A stretch of DNA of 64,000 nucleotides from Verpa conica (lineage: Eukaryota; Ascomycota; Pezizomycetes; Pezizales; Morchellaceae). Shown one piece after another: positions 1 to 10,849 of this stretch (position 1 is its first letter; every line of letters starts with the position of its first letter). The translations under genes were made by a program, and so were the position numbers. Under the pieces are notes generated by a model that was not told where the DNA came from, made no database searches, and saw only the letters and a list, made by a program, of their open reading frames with translations. The stretch spans positions 744,001-808,000 of the forward strand of contig JAUFSD010000006.1 in NCBI GenBank assembly GCA_033030425.1, given 5' to 3'.

Positions 1-67
1 ACCCCCCATTCCATATCGAGCAAACCTTATCACCCCGCCGTAAGGCACGAGAGAAAAAGTAAAAGAG

Positions 68-3000
68 ATGGCGCCAACGCGCCGGTCAGCGAGGACGAAG
101 GCGGGGTCAACAGAGGATGGAGCGGAAAAGACAGCAAAACCACCTGCTGCACGTGCTGCTGGCAAGGCTCAAACTGCGGTGAAGAAGGCTGAGGAGAATG
201 GGAGAAGATCTACACGTTCTACGAGAGCGGCTACTGCTGAGGCAGAAGAAATTGTAGCTGTTGAGGAGGAAGAGGACGAGGAGGAAGACGAAGATGGGGT
301 AGAGGGAGACGAACCTGAGATGGTCGAAAATGGGCAGATCACTGAAGCTGACACAACATCTGCTGTCCGCAACCACATCAAACTCAAGGCCACACCTGCC
401 AGCGCAGTTGCTTCACTGGCCTCACCTCAAAAATCTAAGGTGGCACGGGGTCGCATTGGCAAGAATAAGAAGGTCGCTAAAATCACTTCTCCTATAAGGG
501 AGGAAATTATTGGTGCTGATAAGGATGCCATCGCTCCCGTCACACCTGGTCCTGCAACGAGGCGGTCTACAAGAGGAAACCACATAGTATCAGAAGTCCC
601 AGCCGATCCTATCACTATCGAGATTCCCGCTGTGGGGAGGCCGAAACGCGGAGGGAAGAAAGTCAACTCCGAGGTTTTTGCCGATACAGAGAACTCCACT
701 GTTGCTGCTAGTGCTACACCTCATTGGGCTAAGAAGAGAGGAAAGAAGGCAGCCCAGGATGTGGATAAAGGGGATGAAGTACCAACAGAGACAGCCACTA
801 AAGACGTCGAAAATTCTGGGACTGCCGAGCCAGAAAAGCCTACTAAGAAAGGAAAAAAGAAGGGTGCAGTTCCGAAGAAGGGGAAAGGAAATACGGGGAT
901 AGTTCAAGAGAAGCCTGGAGTCGACGAGACCGGAGCTACTAATACTACTGTTAAAGAGCAAATTCCGATTATTGAAGAACCCACCACCGGCAATCCCGAC
1001 CCAATCGTTGCAGATCATGAAGTTACGGACAACGAGCCCAAGCTAATGTCGCCATCCCAGATTCCATCCCAAACAAAGGCCACTAAGAGCGTCAAAGCGA
1101 GAGCTACGGCTACTACAAGGAGAGCTGCTACCGCTGGAGAGTCTACTGTTAAGGGGATGTCTGCTACTAGAAAGTCTACCAGAGGCAAGAAGGCTGCGGA
1201 GGTTGTTTTAGAAGCTGAAGTCGAAGTCGAAGAAGAATTTGATGAAGTGGCAACCCAGCCCGATGAGGTCGTGCAGGATGCGGCTATGGCAGATCCTCAA
1301 CCTACAATTAAACCTGTCAAGAGGGGAGTTTCTAAGAAGGGTAAGGGCAAAGAAGTCGTCCCAAAGCCTAGCTCAGAAGGGTTAGAAGCTACCCAACGCA
1401 ATGACTCCCCTATAGAAGAAGCGACCCAGCCAGGTGAATCTCAAAATGCGCAGATGAATCGACGTCAAACAACCAAACCTGTTGATTCTGGGGTTTTCGA
1501 TATTGAGTCTGTCGTTGATACTAAAGAGGGGCCAAGTGTGATTATTGAAGAGGGGGATATCATTGAAGTAGGGGAACAGCAGCCAGAAGGGAACGTCGAG
1601 GTGAAGAGTCAGGCCGAGGGTATTGAAGTGTATGAAGAAGATAGTGTGGTTGTCAAGGGAAGTGCTAAGAAGGGGAAAAAGATCGAGAAGAAGCCCAAGG
1701 GGAAAGGAAAGGGGAAGAAGTTAGTGGAGGCTGTTGAGGCTACTGTGCCCGAAGCCCAGAATGAAGCTGAGGAAACCATTATGGAGTCTAAGTTTGAAGG
1801 GTCCGAGGTTAATGTCGCTGCCGATGTCGACTCCGAGAAGAAAGCAGGTGCTGAGAGTTCCGTCCTTACTGCTGGGAACGAGGGTTCTGAGGAGAGAGTC
1901 ACAACCGAGCAATTAGAAGTCATAGTCGACAACGTCACTGAAGCAGAGTCCCAAGAAGCCGATATTGCCGAGGCCAAAGCTGCCAGGCCCAAGAAGAGGT
2001 CAGCACCTACCAGAGGGAAAGGACGTGCGGGCACCACTGCTACGAAGAAAGCCAAAACCCAGGCTCAATCGGAAGTTGATGCCGATGGTGACATAGATGG
2101 TATTAACCCGGAAGTGGAAGATGACCATAAGAGTGTTCCACCAAGCTTGAGGACTATTGACCCTGTTGCTATTCTTGGTTTAAAGAAAGGTGGTGTTAAG
2201 AAGACTACCCCAAAGAAGACTCTGGTTAAAGGAGCTAGAAGAGGGAGGAGTGCTGCGGTTGTTGAACTCGAAGTCGTCAAAGCAGAAGCCAATATTGCTG
2301 TCAAAGAGGGACAACAATATGTGACAGAGTCGGTAGTCACTGATGAACAATCGAAGGAGGAATCGGGAGCAGTCGAAAAGGATATTGAAGTTAAACAGGA
2401 GGCTGGTTCTATAATTGAGGGGAACCAACTTAAGGTCGGCAACGAAGATGAATTGGGTGCTGTTCTTGAAGAGGTTGATACTGAGAGGGAAGTAGCCTAT
2501 GCGGAGGTTTCTGGGAAAATTTTGGAGGAGACTCCCGGGGGAGACGCCAGCGCCCATGAAGAGGAAGAAGATGTTGCTTTACCAATGTCTATGCCTTCAA
2601 TCATTCTTTCCCCAACTAGGTTCACTTCACCAGATCCAGACCTAGACCCTATTAAGAGTTCAGTACCCTCATCACCGATCACTTTTACTGTATCTCATCA
2701 GCAGTTACACTCCTCGCCACTTCGTAACGCCAATCAGGAGCCAGTGCTTGCCTCCCCGGGTCCTATCACTACACCCAGAGCTTCGCCGACAAAGAAGTGG
2801 ACTACACCTAATACCCACACACCAAGTCGTCTCTCCCAAAGTGGAACTCCATACGGCAAGAATCTCGAAGGTAAATAATGAATATTTCCAACATGTTGAA
2901 GAATCTACTAATTAGGTTATATTAGACTCTAGGGATATTGGAAGTACACCTACGCGGGCGCTGAATGTTGATGTTCATAGTAGCCCAGTGATGATGCCAC

Positions 3001-5925
3001 CTCCAACTCCAAATATTGTTGCTGGAGTTGGGAGAAGCCCAGTAAAGCAAACCCCAACTAAAGAGTCTGTCGCCGGAGACGCTATTTTGGGTAAAGTAGA
3101 GGTTAATTTGGGGGTGGATAGTGTTGGAGGTGTTACTTCAAGCCCTACCAAGAACCCGACCCCGATAAAAGGTATATTGTACTCTCAGTGGTCTTGTTAG
3201 TTACTAATAATTTTCATAGTCGAAAATATTGCCTCTAGCCCAGCTGGCCGTTTGAGTTTTGTTGGGGATTTGTCTAGCCCGGCCATGAGGAGGCTAGAGA
3301 ATGAGATACCTATTTTGTCGAGCCCAGCTGCATCTAGCCCGTTAAATAGTAGTCCCATTAAGAAGACAAAACTTGGTGAGTTTTACTTACGGCCCTTTCT
3401 AACTTTATAATATTATTATCGCTGGCTGTATATTCTAACATGATCATAGATTTTCTGAGAAACATGAAGACCTCCGGATTGAGTTCATCACCAAGTCGGC
3501 ACTCAACTTCGGATAATGAAGATGAGAATGTTGGTGATGACACTTTCGCTGATCGGGATTCGTTCCGAGACATCGAAGATCTTGTTGGCGGGTTCGGTGG
3601 GGGTGTAGATGAGGAAGAGCTATCTGCAGAGTCTGTCCACCATGAGGTCTGCGACCAAGAAGAGACCGTGAAGGAGACGACTATTACCTCTAATATGCGT
3701 AAGTTAATATCTCATTAGGTTGTTTGTATTTCAGCTAACAATATATAGTCACCGAGTTAGAACATGAGTCAGAGTTTGATAATAGTAGATCATCGGGTAT
3801 TGACGAAAGTAGATTGTTTAAGTTGTTTGACAAGGCCCAGAGGACCAGTAAAGAAGGTGAGTCCCTTCTCATTTTTCCTTAATTATTCATTCTTGGTAGT
3901 TGTTTAACTAGATAAGTAGAAGAACTTGCGAGTGTTGAGACTGGAAAAGGGAGAGATGAAGACATCGCTGAATGTGATTTAACTTTCACAGCCCCAGATA
4001 ATCTTTCTAACGAAAATATCCCATCGTCTCCCTTGAATGAATCCCCTCTTAAGCTCCAAGAGTTTACATACGAGCCGACCGCGAGTATTTTTCCTCCAAA
4101 GACGAGCCAAGATGGCGAGGAGGAGCAGGTGGAAGAAGAGAAAGACGAGGAAGCTGAAGTCTTTTCGCCGATCATGATTTATGACAACACCTTCGACCAA
4201 TCAGCAGCCAACTGGAAGGAGGATGCAGAGGATGATGGTGATAATGAGGATGAGGAGGGTGAGACTGACTGGGATGAAGAGGAGGAAGAAGGCAAGGGGA
4301 CTAGTTTCCACTTGGACCCCGAGAGTACCGGAGGACGCCTTCAGGCATTCCGTGCTTCATCCCCTCCAAATTTCTGGAGAGCTCAGGAGGTCAAAGCTAC
4401 CACTTCTCCCCAGCCTACTACCTCACCTATCACACCTGGTCATCCTGGGGACGAGACTGACTTTGAAAAGTCATACGCTCGCGGGCTCGGGGAAGAGGTC
4501 GATGAGGATGAGGAAGAGGCTCAAGGGTCTACAGTAGATGACACGTTCGAACAATCATTTGCTCGTGGCATCGACATGGATAAAGTCGGATCAGAGAAGG
4601 AGTATGAAGATATTAATTGGTTGCCAGATGAGGTTGGGGAAGATACCCAATTTGAGATGTCCTTTATCAGAGGGATGGAAGAAGAGAAGGATGAAATTCA
4701 AAGGCAGAAGGCAGAGGAGGAGAGGAGAGAGAAAATGGCTAAGGGCCGCAAAAGGTTCCTTGAAGCAGAGGAGAGCATTCGAGCCATTAAAATGAGTAGG
4801 GGGAATGGCAGTCGCCGCCACACATTCAACCCAGGTGAGCAGAGAGCAAAACAGAATAAAGGGAATGGGAAGAGGAGGTTATCGGCTGGCGCTCCCCCGA
4901 ACCGCCAATTTTACCTCGAGAAGTCACGTCCTGATGATGTAAAATTCAACTGGGAGGAGCACATCAAGCGTGTGGCTGAAGAACGTTTCGCCGCCGTCAA
5001 GATTCAAAAGGCATATCGGGCCTATAAAGCTTCCTGTGCTACCGAATCTACTGAAGCGCCCGTTGAGACTCCTATAGAAAGTCCTACCGAGGCTCCTGTC
5101 ATCACAAAGGGGAGTGCCCTTCACCAGGCTCCAATTCGGCCCTCCATGGTAAGACTCCTTTCTTTTGCTTGCTCTGGTTTAGTCATATCTAACATAACAT
5201 AGATTCCAGGGAGAGGGCTCCGTTATGCCCCGGCATCCTCTTCAAACCCTTCATCACCTCCTGCAAGTGGAAGGATGAAGAGAAAGGCAGTAGACAATCT
5301 TGAAACAAGGCGTGTTGGTAAATCTAATATTCCAGTATCGAGTAACATTCCAGTTTCGAGGAAGGCTCTGGGTGAGGGAAAGATGGTGGGTCGGCACACG
5401 TCCCAGAATAGCCTTTACTCAGTTGGGATTAAGTTCCAACTGATTAAGAAAAATTACCCTCGTCCTACTGAAGCTGCCCTCGAAGCCGCAGTCCAAAAGG
5501 CCGCCCAAGAGGCCAAGGAAAAGCGCAGGGAGCTTATGGAGCAGGCTGGTTGCTGGCTCCATCCCGGGGATGAAGAAGTATGGGTGCCTACAGAGGAGAA
5601 GGGGGACGCTATGAGAATTAGATGGGATCCACAATTGGTTTATGTCTGTGGTGAGGAAACTGAGGCTCCGGTAGCGGAGAATAAAAAGATCCCAGTACGC
5701 GGTGTTCTCAAGACACCAGTAAGTAGTTGAGCTCCTTTTGGTTTTCGTTTAATGGGTGCTAACATTGTTTTAAAGCCTCCATTGACAGTTCATGGCAACT
5801 GGGTTCCGGTCGCTGGGGCCGCTCCTCTCGAGTTATCGAGGGAGTTTGTCGAGGTATCAAAGGTAGTGTACCTGGGAGAGGACGATCCTAAGGATCCGGT
5901 CTCTGGGAAGGGGAAGAGGAAGTGA
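68..5925 (+). CDS. Large low-complexity Lys/Glu-rich nuclear-type protein, 8 exons
   Basis: I do not recognise a named family. Exons 68-2870, 2926-3171, 3220-3375, 3450-3698, 3749-3856, 3920-5148, 5203-5718 and 5776-5925 join in frame to 1,818 residues; the first five introns all interrupt phase 1. The N-terminal 900 residues alternate basic patches (RRSARTK near residue 5, an AT-hook-like GRPKRGGKK near 190, many KKGKGK runs) with acidic stretches, which suggests a chromatin-associated protein. Many SSP/TPTR/SPIKK motifs look like proline-directed kinase sites. Residues about 1277-1440 hold four spaced copies of a motif of the form F-(D/E)-x-S-(F/Y)-x-R-G. An IQ-like helix (KIQKAYRAY) lies near 1546, and a conserved-looking C-terminal block (WLHPGDEEVWVP, then RGVLKTP near 1763) ends the protein. 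The start ATG is the first in the open frame. Nuclear location is an inference from composition. Gene reality is well supported by the consistent splicing. Confidence 0.82.
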
Positions 5926-6523
5926 AGAAAGGAGGTTCTGGGTCTCTAGTCAATGTGGCTGATATATATATTTTTTAACGGTTTGAGTGCGTTTCCCTTT
6001 GGTTCTAGGTGATCGGAAATGGGAGTGGATTGTTAGAATAGGGAAAGCTTGAGGGTAAGATGGTGAAATTTGGATTTGGTGTATTTTCCAGGGTAAGTGA
6101 GTGTATGGGTGTTCCCTCTCATAATGCCTATGTTTGAGTTCTTCCTATTTTCTCCCTTATTTTTAAAAGCGATACCTTTTTGTTTTATACCTTTTGATTT
6201 CGGTGTTTATATGTACTTTAGGTAGAGGGGGCCCCTCTCTTCTTTCCCTTGTCAATTTTTAAGTTGTATAGTTATTCCTTTTTTCGGGAGTAGGTTCATC
6301 GCGGTATTTTGGGGGTTTTCTATTTTCTATTTTTACTGTGTTATGTTTTTCCGATTGATATGTTTTTACTAGTACTTCGTTTTATCATGCTGCATATGTG
6401 TAGCTATTTACATGGGGTTGGGATCATGATAAAAATATTAGAAGCTGTCAGTCCTAAGTAGCTTGGAGGTGATACTCGAGAGGTTGATATTATGAATTGG
6501 GTTCCTTTATAAACACTTTGGTA
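5926..6523. other. Intergenic, T-rich 3' region
   Basis: This stretch follows the stop codon of the first gene. It is pyrimidine-rich with several TTTTT runs and probably contains that gene's 3' UTR and polyadenylation region. I see no open frame or RNA gene in it. Confidence 0.5.
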
Positions 6524-7260
6524 TGTATAGCCATGTATGAAAAGTCATGACACCCCCGACCCCTCTTAGTGAAAATCACATCCAACAGATATCAAACTAG
6601 GTGGGCTGAGAATGTACTCGGGTCAGGACTAAAGTATTGGGACATACCAAGTGTCACGGATCTGAGCGGCTAGTATTGCACCTGTGTCCCGCTGTTTTTT
6701 ATTAGAGAGCTTAGGCCAAGGAACAATCCAGAGTACAGTTTGTTAAGTCCAGATCAAAATATATAGTCTTGTAAGTCGCAACCCTGAAGATTGTTGCTCT
6801 GTATTGCGTCACAAACCTATCGTTGCATTATTTCCCTTTTTCAGGGTGTCTCAATACTTTATCCCTAACGCAAGTATATGTAGGTTTGGTTTTGTCAATT
6901 ACTCCACCCAAAGACATAATTTATGCCTTTAATCTGCCTACTTTTGTGTACTTTAGGTTTATAATTTTTTTATCATGCTCTTTCAAAGATCCTCCTATAT
7001 ATAATAACTTCTTAAAATATTAGAAGTTATTCTATGCTGTATTTTCTTCTAGGATTATTTGCTGGCTGTAAAAAAAACAATAGCTAGCGTACATATCACT
7101 TTACCAAAACAGAACAAAAATGTTACCAGGCCATGCCAAGATATGGTAGAGGTCCTCTGAGTCTTTGTTATACACTAGTCACATAGTTTTATCTCGAAAA
7201 GCCGGGTTGTGATACTCGAAATATTTTGGGATGCCAGGACTTTTCATACACGGCTATACG
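6524..7260. mobile_element. TA-flanked TIR element, about 737 bp, non-coding (MITE-like)
   Basis: The left end (from 6524) and the reverse complement of the right end (from 7260) match over about 33 bases with roughly five mismatches, sharing GTATAGCC-TGTATGAAAAGTC. Both ends are bordered by TA (6522-6523 and 7261-7262), as expected for the TA target duplication of Tc1/mariner-type transposition. No transposase frame is visible inside; the longest open frame is 66 codons and AT-rich. It is therefore most likely a non-autonomous element. It ends about 60 bp before the SNU66 start codon, so its right end lies in that gene's promoter or 5' UTR. Confidence 0.7.
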
Positions 7261-7324
7261 TACAGTCACGCCAAGTAAAAAGCTTGCTTAATATTACCCG
7301 GCCCTGGATACTGTAACTCGAGCT

Positions 7325-9550
7325 ATGAGCTTGGACATCATCACCTCACGTCTATCCAGCAACCAACCAACCATGGAGGAATCCCTATCTATCGAAGAAA
7401 CAAATAAGCTCCGTATATCTCTCGGCCTTAAGCCTCTCAAAGTCGAAACAGAGTCCAAATCTTCTACAGGTGAGGAAACCTACGACAACTCGGTCGAAGG
7501 TCATGAGCGACGGGCTGTCGACAACTGGAAACAGCGCGAAGCCGAAGTTACAAAGGAGACTACACGAAAAGCGAAGCTCGATGGTATCAAGAAAGCGCGC
7601 GATGTTGCGAAACGGTTCGCACAACTCGAGGGTAGAGGGTTAGGGGAAGAGGACGAAGGTGAGGAGGACACAACTACGTGGGTCAAGAAGATGAAGAGAC
7701 GGCAGAAGAAGCTAGCAGAAAAGATGGCAAAGGAGAAAGAGGAAGAGGAAGAGCGGCTTCTGAGGGAGCATAAAGAGTACACTGCAGACCAGTTGGCTGG
7801 TGTTAGGGTTGGTCATGATCTGGAGGAGCTGCATGGAGACGAAGAAGGCACAATCTTGACGCTCAAGGATAGTACTATCGAAGAGAATGAAGGCATGTTT
7901 TATTTATCTTTCTATTGGGAATTCATATTTCCCCCTTTAATCTATACTAACTTAGTAGTTAGAGGACGGTGATGAACTCATATCTACCGATTTAGCTGAG
8001 AGGGAACGACTCCACGAACGAATGGAGCTGAAAAAAAAGAAACCTGTTTACAATGCTTACGATGAAGACGCTTCTGGAGAAAAGAGCATATTAGCACAAT
8101 ACGATGAGGAAATTGAGGGGAAAAAGAAAAAGAGGTTTGTGCTCGATGGTTCTGGCAACTCCGCAGACATCAATGCTCATCGGGAAGAAGTGATCGAGAA
8201 ACTCAAAGCGAAGCCTATAAAAATCACTTTAGATATTTTAAGTTAGTACTCTTAATTCTCTGTCTAAGGTTCTCTGTAGCACACTACTGATGGGATTGTG
8301 ATCGCAGAGCCCGAGGTCATCTCTGATTATGCCTTGAGCACAAATATCCGGAAGCCTAAGAAAAAAAAGTCAAAATCAACCCGGAAGAAGTCTGAAGACG
8401 ATGACAGTCTTGCGCCACCTCCGCAAAATATTCCCAGCCCGGAGCCTGATGCTAGCTCTATGGAGATTGACTCCACTCCTGTCAGTGCACCGAAGCCAAA
8501 ACGCAACTATATAGAAACATCTTTTGTCGATGACGAAGATCTTCAAGATTCTCTTGCGCTTCAGCGCCGTGCTGCCTTAAAGAAACGCAAAATGTTAAAA
8601 CCTGATGCTTTCGCCCGTAAGCTGCTTGAAGATTCGGCAGCAGCGGCAGAAGAAGCATTGAATGAAGTGGAGACTGCGATGGTAGAGGACGAAGAGGGGC
8701 CTGGTCTTATTATCGATGAGACAACTGAGTTTGTGGCGAACTTAAGAGCAGCTGTCATTCCGGAACGTAAGGACATCAAAGCTGAAGCTACTAGGATTAC
8801 ATCCATGGCAGAAGATTGGGTAGAACCTCAAGATGACGGCGTGGAAGATATGGAGGTCGACGAAGACGAGAAAACTGATCATAAATCCATTAATCACGGA
8901 CCTCCGGCTGGAGCTCCAGAGTTCTCTAGCACGGGCCTAGAAGAAGAAATGACAATGTCTAGAGGCGTCGGTGCTACACTTGCTATGCTTAACCAGCGTG
9001 GCCTCCTAAAGCGGGATGAAGAAGCGCAGAATAAAGTCCAGCTTCTCCGTGACCGTGAGAACTTTAATGTCCAGAAACGGCTCCGTGAGATTGAGGCGGA
9101 AGATAAAGCGAAGTCGCAAAGATTGCGCGATAGGCAGAGTGGGAAATTCGATCGCATGTCTGCGAGAGAGAGAGAGGAGCATGCCAGGTGGGAGAATAAG
9201 CAGAGAGACCTTCAGGAGGCAAGAGACCTACAGCAAAGGTTTAAAGAATATAGACCAGATGTCAATTTAGAATATAAGGATGAATTTGGAAGGGATATGA
9301 CTCCAAAGGAGGTTTGTAACGATTCATCCTCAGGAGAAATTTCTTGGCTAATTTGTGTCATTAGGCCTTTAAACATCTCTCTCATCAATTCCATGGAAAG
9401 GGCTCCGGAAAGGCAAAGACTGAAAAGAGGCTTAAAAAAATAGAGGACGAGAAAAAAAGAGAAGCTACATCGAGTTTAAATACTAATTCTGCGAGCGCTG
9501 TGCAGGCTGCTGCTAAGAAGGGCAAACAGGCTGGGGTGAGGTTGATGTAG
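7325..9550 (+). CDS. SNU66: SNU66/SART1 family U4/U6.U5 tri-snRNP splicing factor
   Basis: SNU66 (human SART1) is a tri-snRNP protein needed for pre-mRNA splicing in the nucleus. Exons 7325-7892, 7963-8241, 8308-9311 and 9365-9550 join to 678 residues. Family hallmarks are the opening SIEETNKLRISLGLKPL, the block EDGDELIST-DLAERERLHERMELKKKKPVYNAYD, the ITLDIL segment, and the C-terminal sequence GRDMTPKEAFKHLSHQFHGKGSGK followed by a basic tail. Long stretches are charged and coiled-coil-like. An in-frame ATG at 7373 sits in a strong context (accATGG) and directly precedes the conserved start, so it may be the true initiator; that would shorten the protein by 16 residues. Intron 1 (7893-7962) begins GC rather than GT; only this junction restores ENEEDGDEL. 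The identification is firm and the exact start less so. Confidence 0.93.
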
Positions 9551-10626
9551 AGGGATAGTCATACTAAGTTGTGGGTTGTATCAACCCTGGATATGTAGCA
9601 CGTAGAAGGGGTTTTGCTTGGGGCGGAATATATCGAGACTTTCGTATTTGGAGTGTAGTCAACACTAAGTACATGTAGGAATCCACAGAATTCATTCTAG
9701 CCTCTAAGATTGATCTTGACTAGCTCGTCAGAGTAAGATACCAAGAGATATAGTACTAGGTATATCCAAATACATTAATCCTTTTTGAAGGTGAATAAAG
9801 CTAGTAAAAATCAGGTTGATAGTACACGAAGGCATATGACTATATACCGACATCCTTAGTTAAATTCTTTGACTTAAAAAGTACTCGCGGTCTAGCTAAA
9901 CTTGTGATTAATGAAATTATCTTCACTAGTAACCTAGTTATATATATGATGATCGTAATATACAGTGATATAAGTGTTAAAAGTACCGCCCAGCAGGGAC
10001 AGTAGGTTAGACTCTAGTACTACAATACATGACACATACCAGGGGGATATTTCCTGGACTGGCTTGGAGTTGGCCACAGTATGTAAAGCCCTACCATTAC
10101 TTGCGTCTACTTTATATCTCGTTTCAGTGTTGATATGCTTCATATATGTGCTAATAATGAAAAATCTCTACTAGCCCATAATTTAAGTAAGGTAGATATA
10201 AGAAGCTGCGTAGGGAGAGTATTTGTGAAGCCTGGCTTCTGGCTGAGGGTTCTAGGGAAAATCTAGGTAGGATAGTAGGTAATTGACTCGAAGTATTCAA
10301 CGACTGACTTGAGATATGTTGCCTTGGTAGGGTGTTGTTTGAATGAAATATACTACGCGTATTGATGCCGATAGATCAGTGAGTCGGCTGACTTTACTCT
10401 ATAGGAAGTAGTAGGTTCATCATCAAATAAAGCCACATGGCCATTGATCTACCAGTATCACTCGTAGGTAGTAAAGCCAATATATTTTTCTGTGAATGAA
10501 GCAGCTGTACCCTCTACTTCATTCAGTATATATTTTATTTAGGGCGGATGGCAACTAGAAGCTACACTACCTCCTTGAGAAATCCGTGAAGCAAAGTAGA
10601 TATTCCCCCGAGGCTCTCTGTCCCTG
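9551..10626. other. Intergenic, AT-rich, no gene seen
   Basis: This lies between the converging SNU66 and CorA-like genes, so both 3' UTRs should be here. It is AT-rich with many stop codons. A short perfect hairpin (GAATGAAG...CTTCATTC, about 10494-10525) is the only structure I see. Confidence 0.5.
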
Positions 10627-10692
10627 TATTACACTAGTGGCTGAACCTGGAATCTCTTGATTCATAGTGCCTTGCTATTGGGCTATATGACC
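10627..10692 (-). pseudogene. Decayed tRNA-Arg(ACG) relic
   Basis: On the minus strand this matches the intact tRNA-Arg at 35227-35298 along its full length, including the block GAATCAAGAGATTCCAGGTT. It has lost five bases in the 5' half of the anticodon stem. It also carries mostly transition changes (ACG anticodon to ATG, GG to AG in the D-loop, broken T-stem and acceptor pairs). The anticodon and T stems can no longer form, so it is not a functional tRNA. Confidence 0.75.
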
Positions 10693-10849
10693 TTGATCTT
10701 TGCCCAATTGACTGCGCATACGATTGTGTAACAATATGAAAAGTTTCATCACTGTATTTCTTCTATGTAAACCTATATTACTGCACAAAGAGCGGTCAAG
10801 CTAGTAATGGCGAATACATATCTTAACACACCTTTAGCTCATTAATAAG

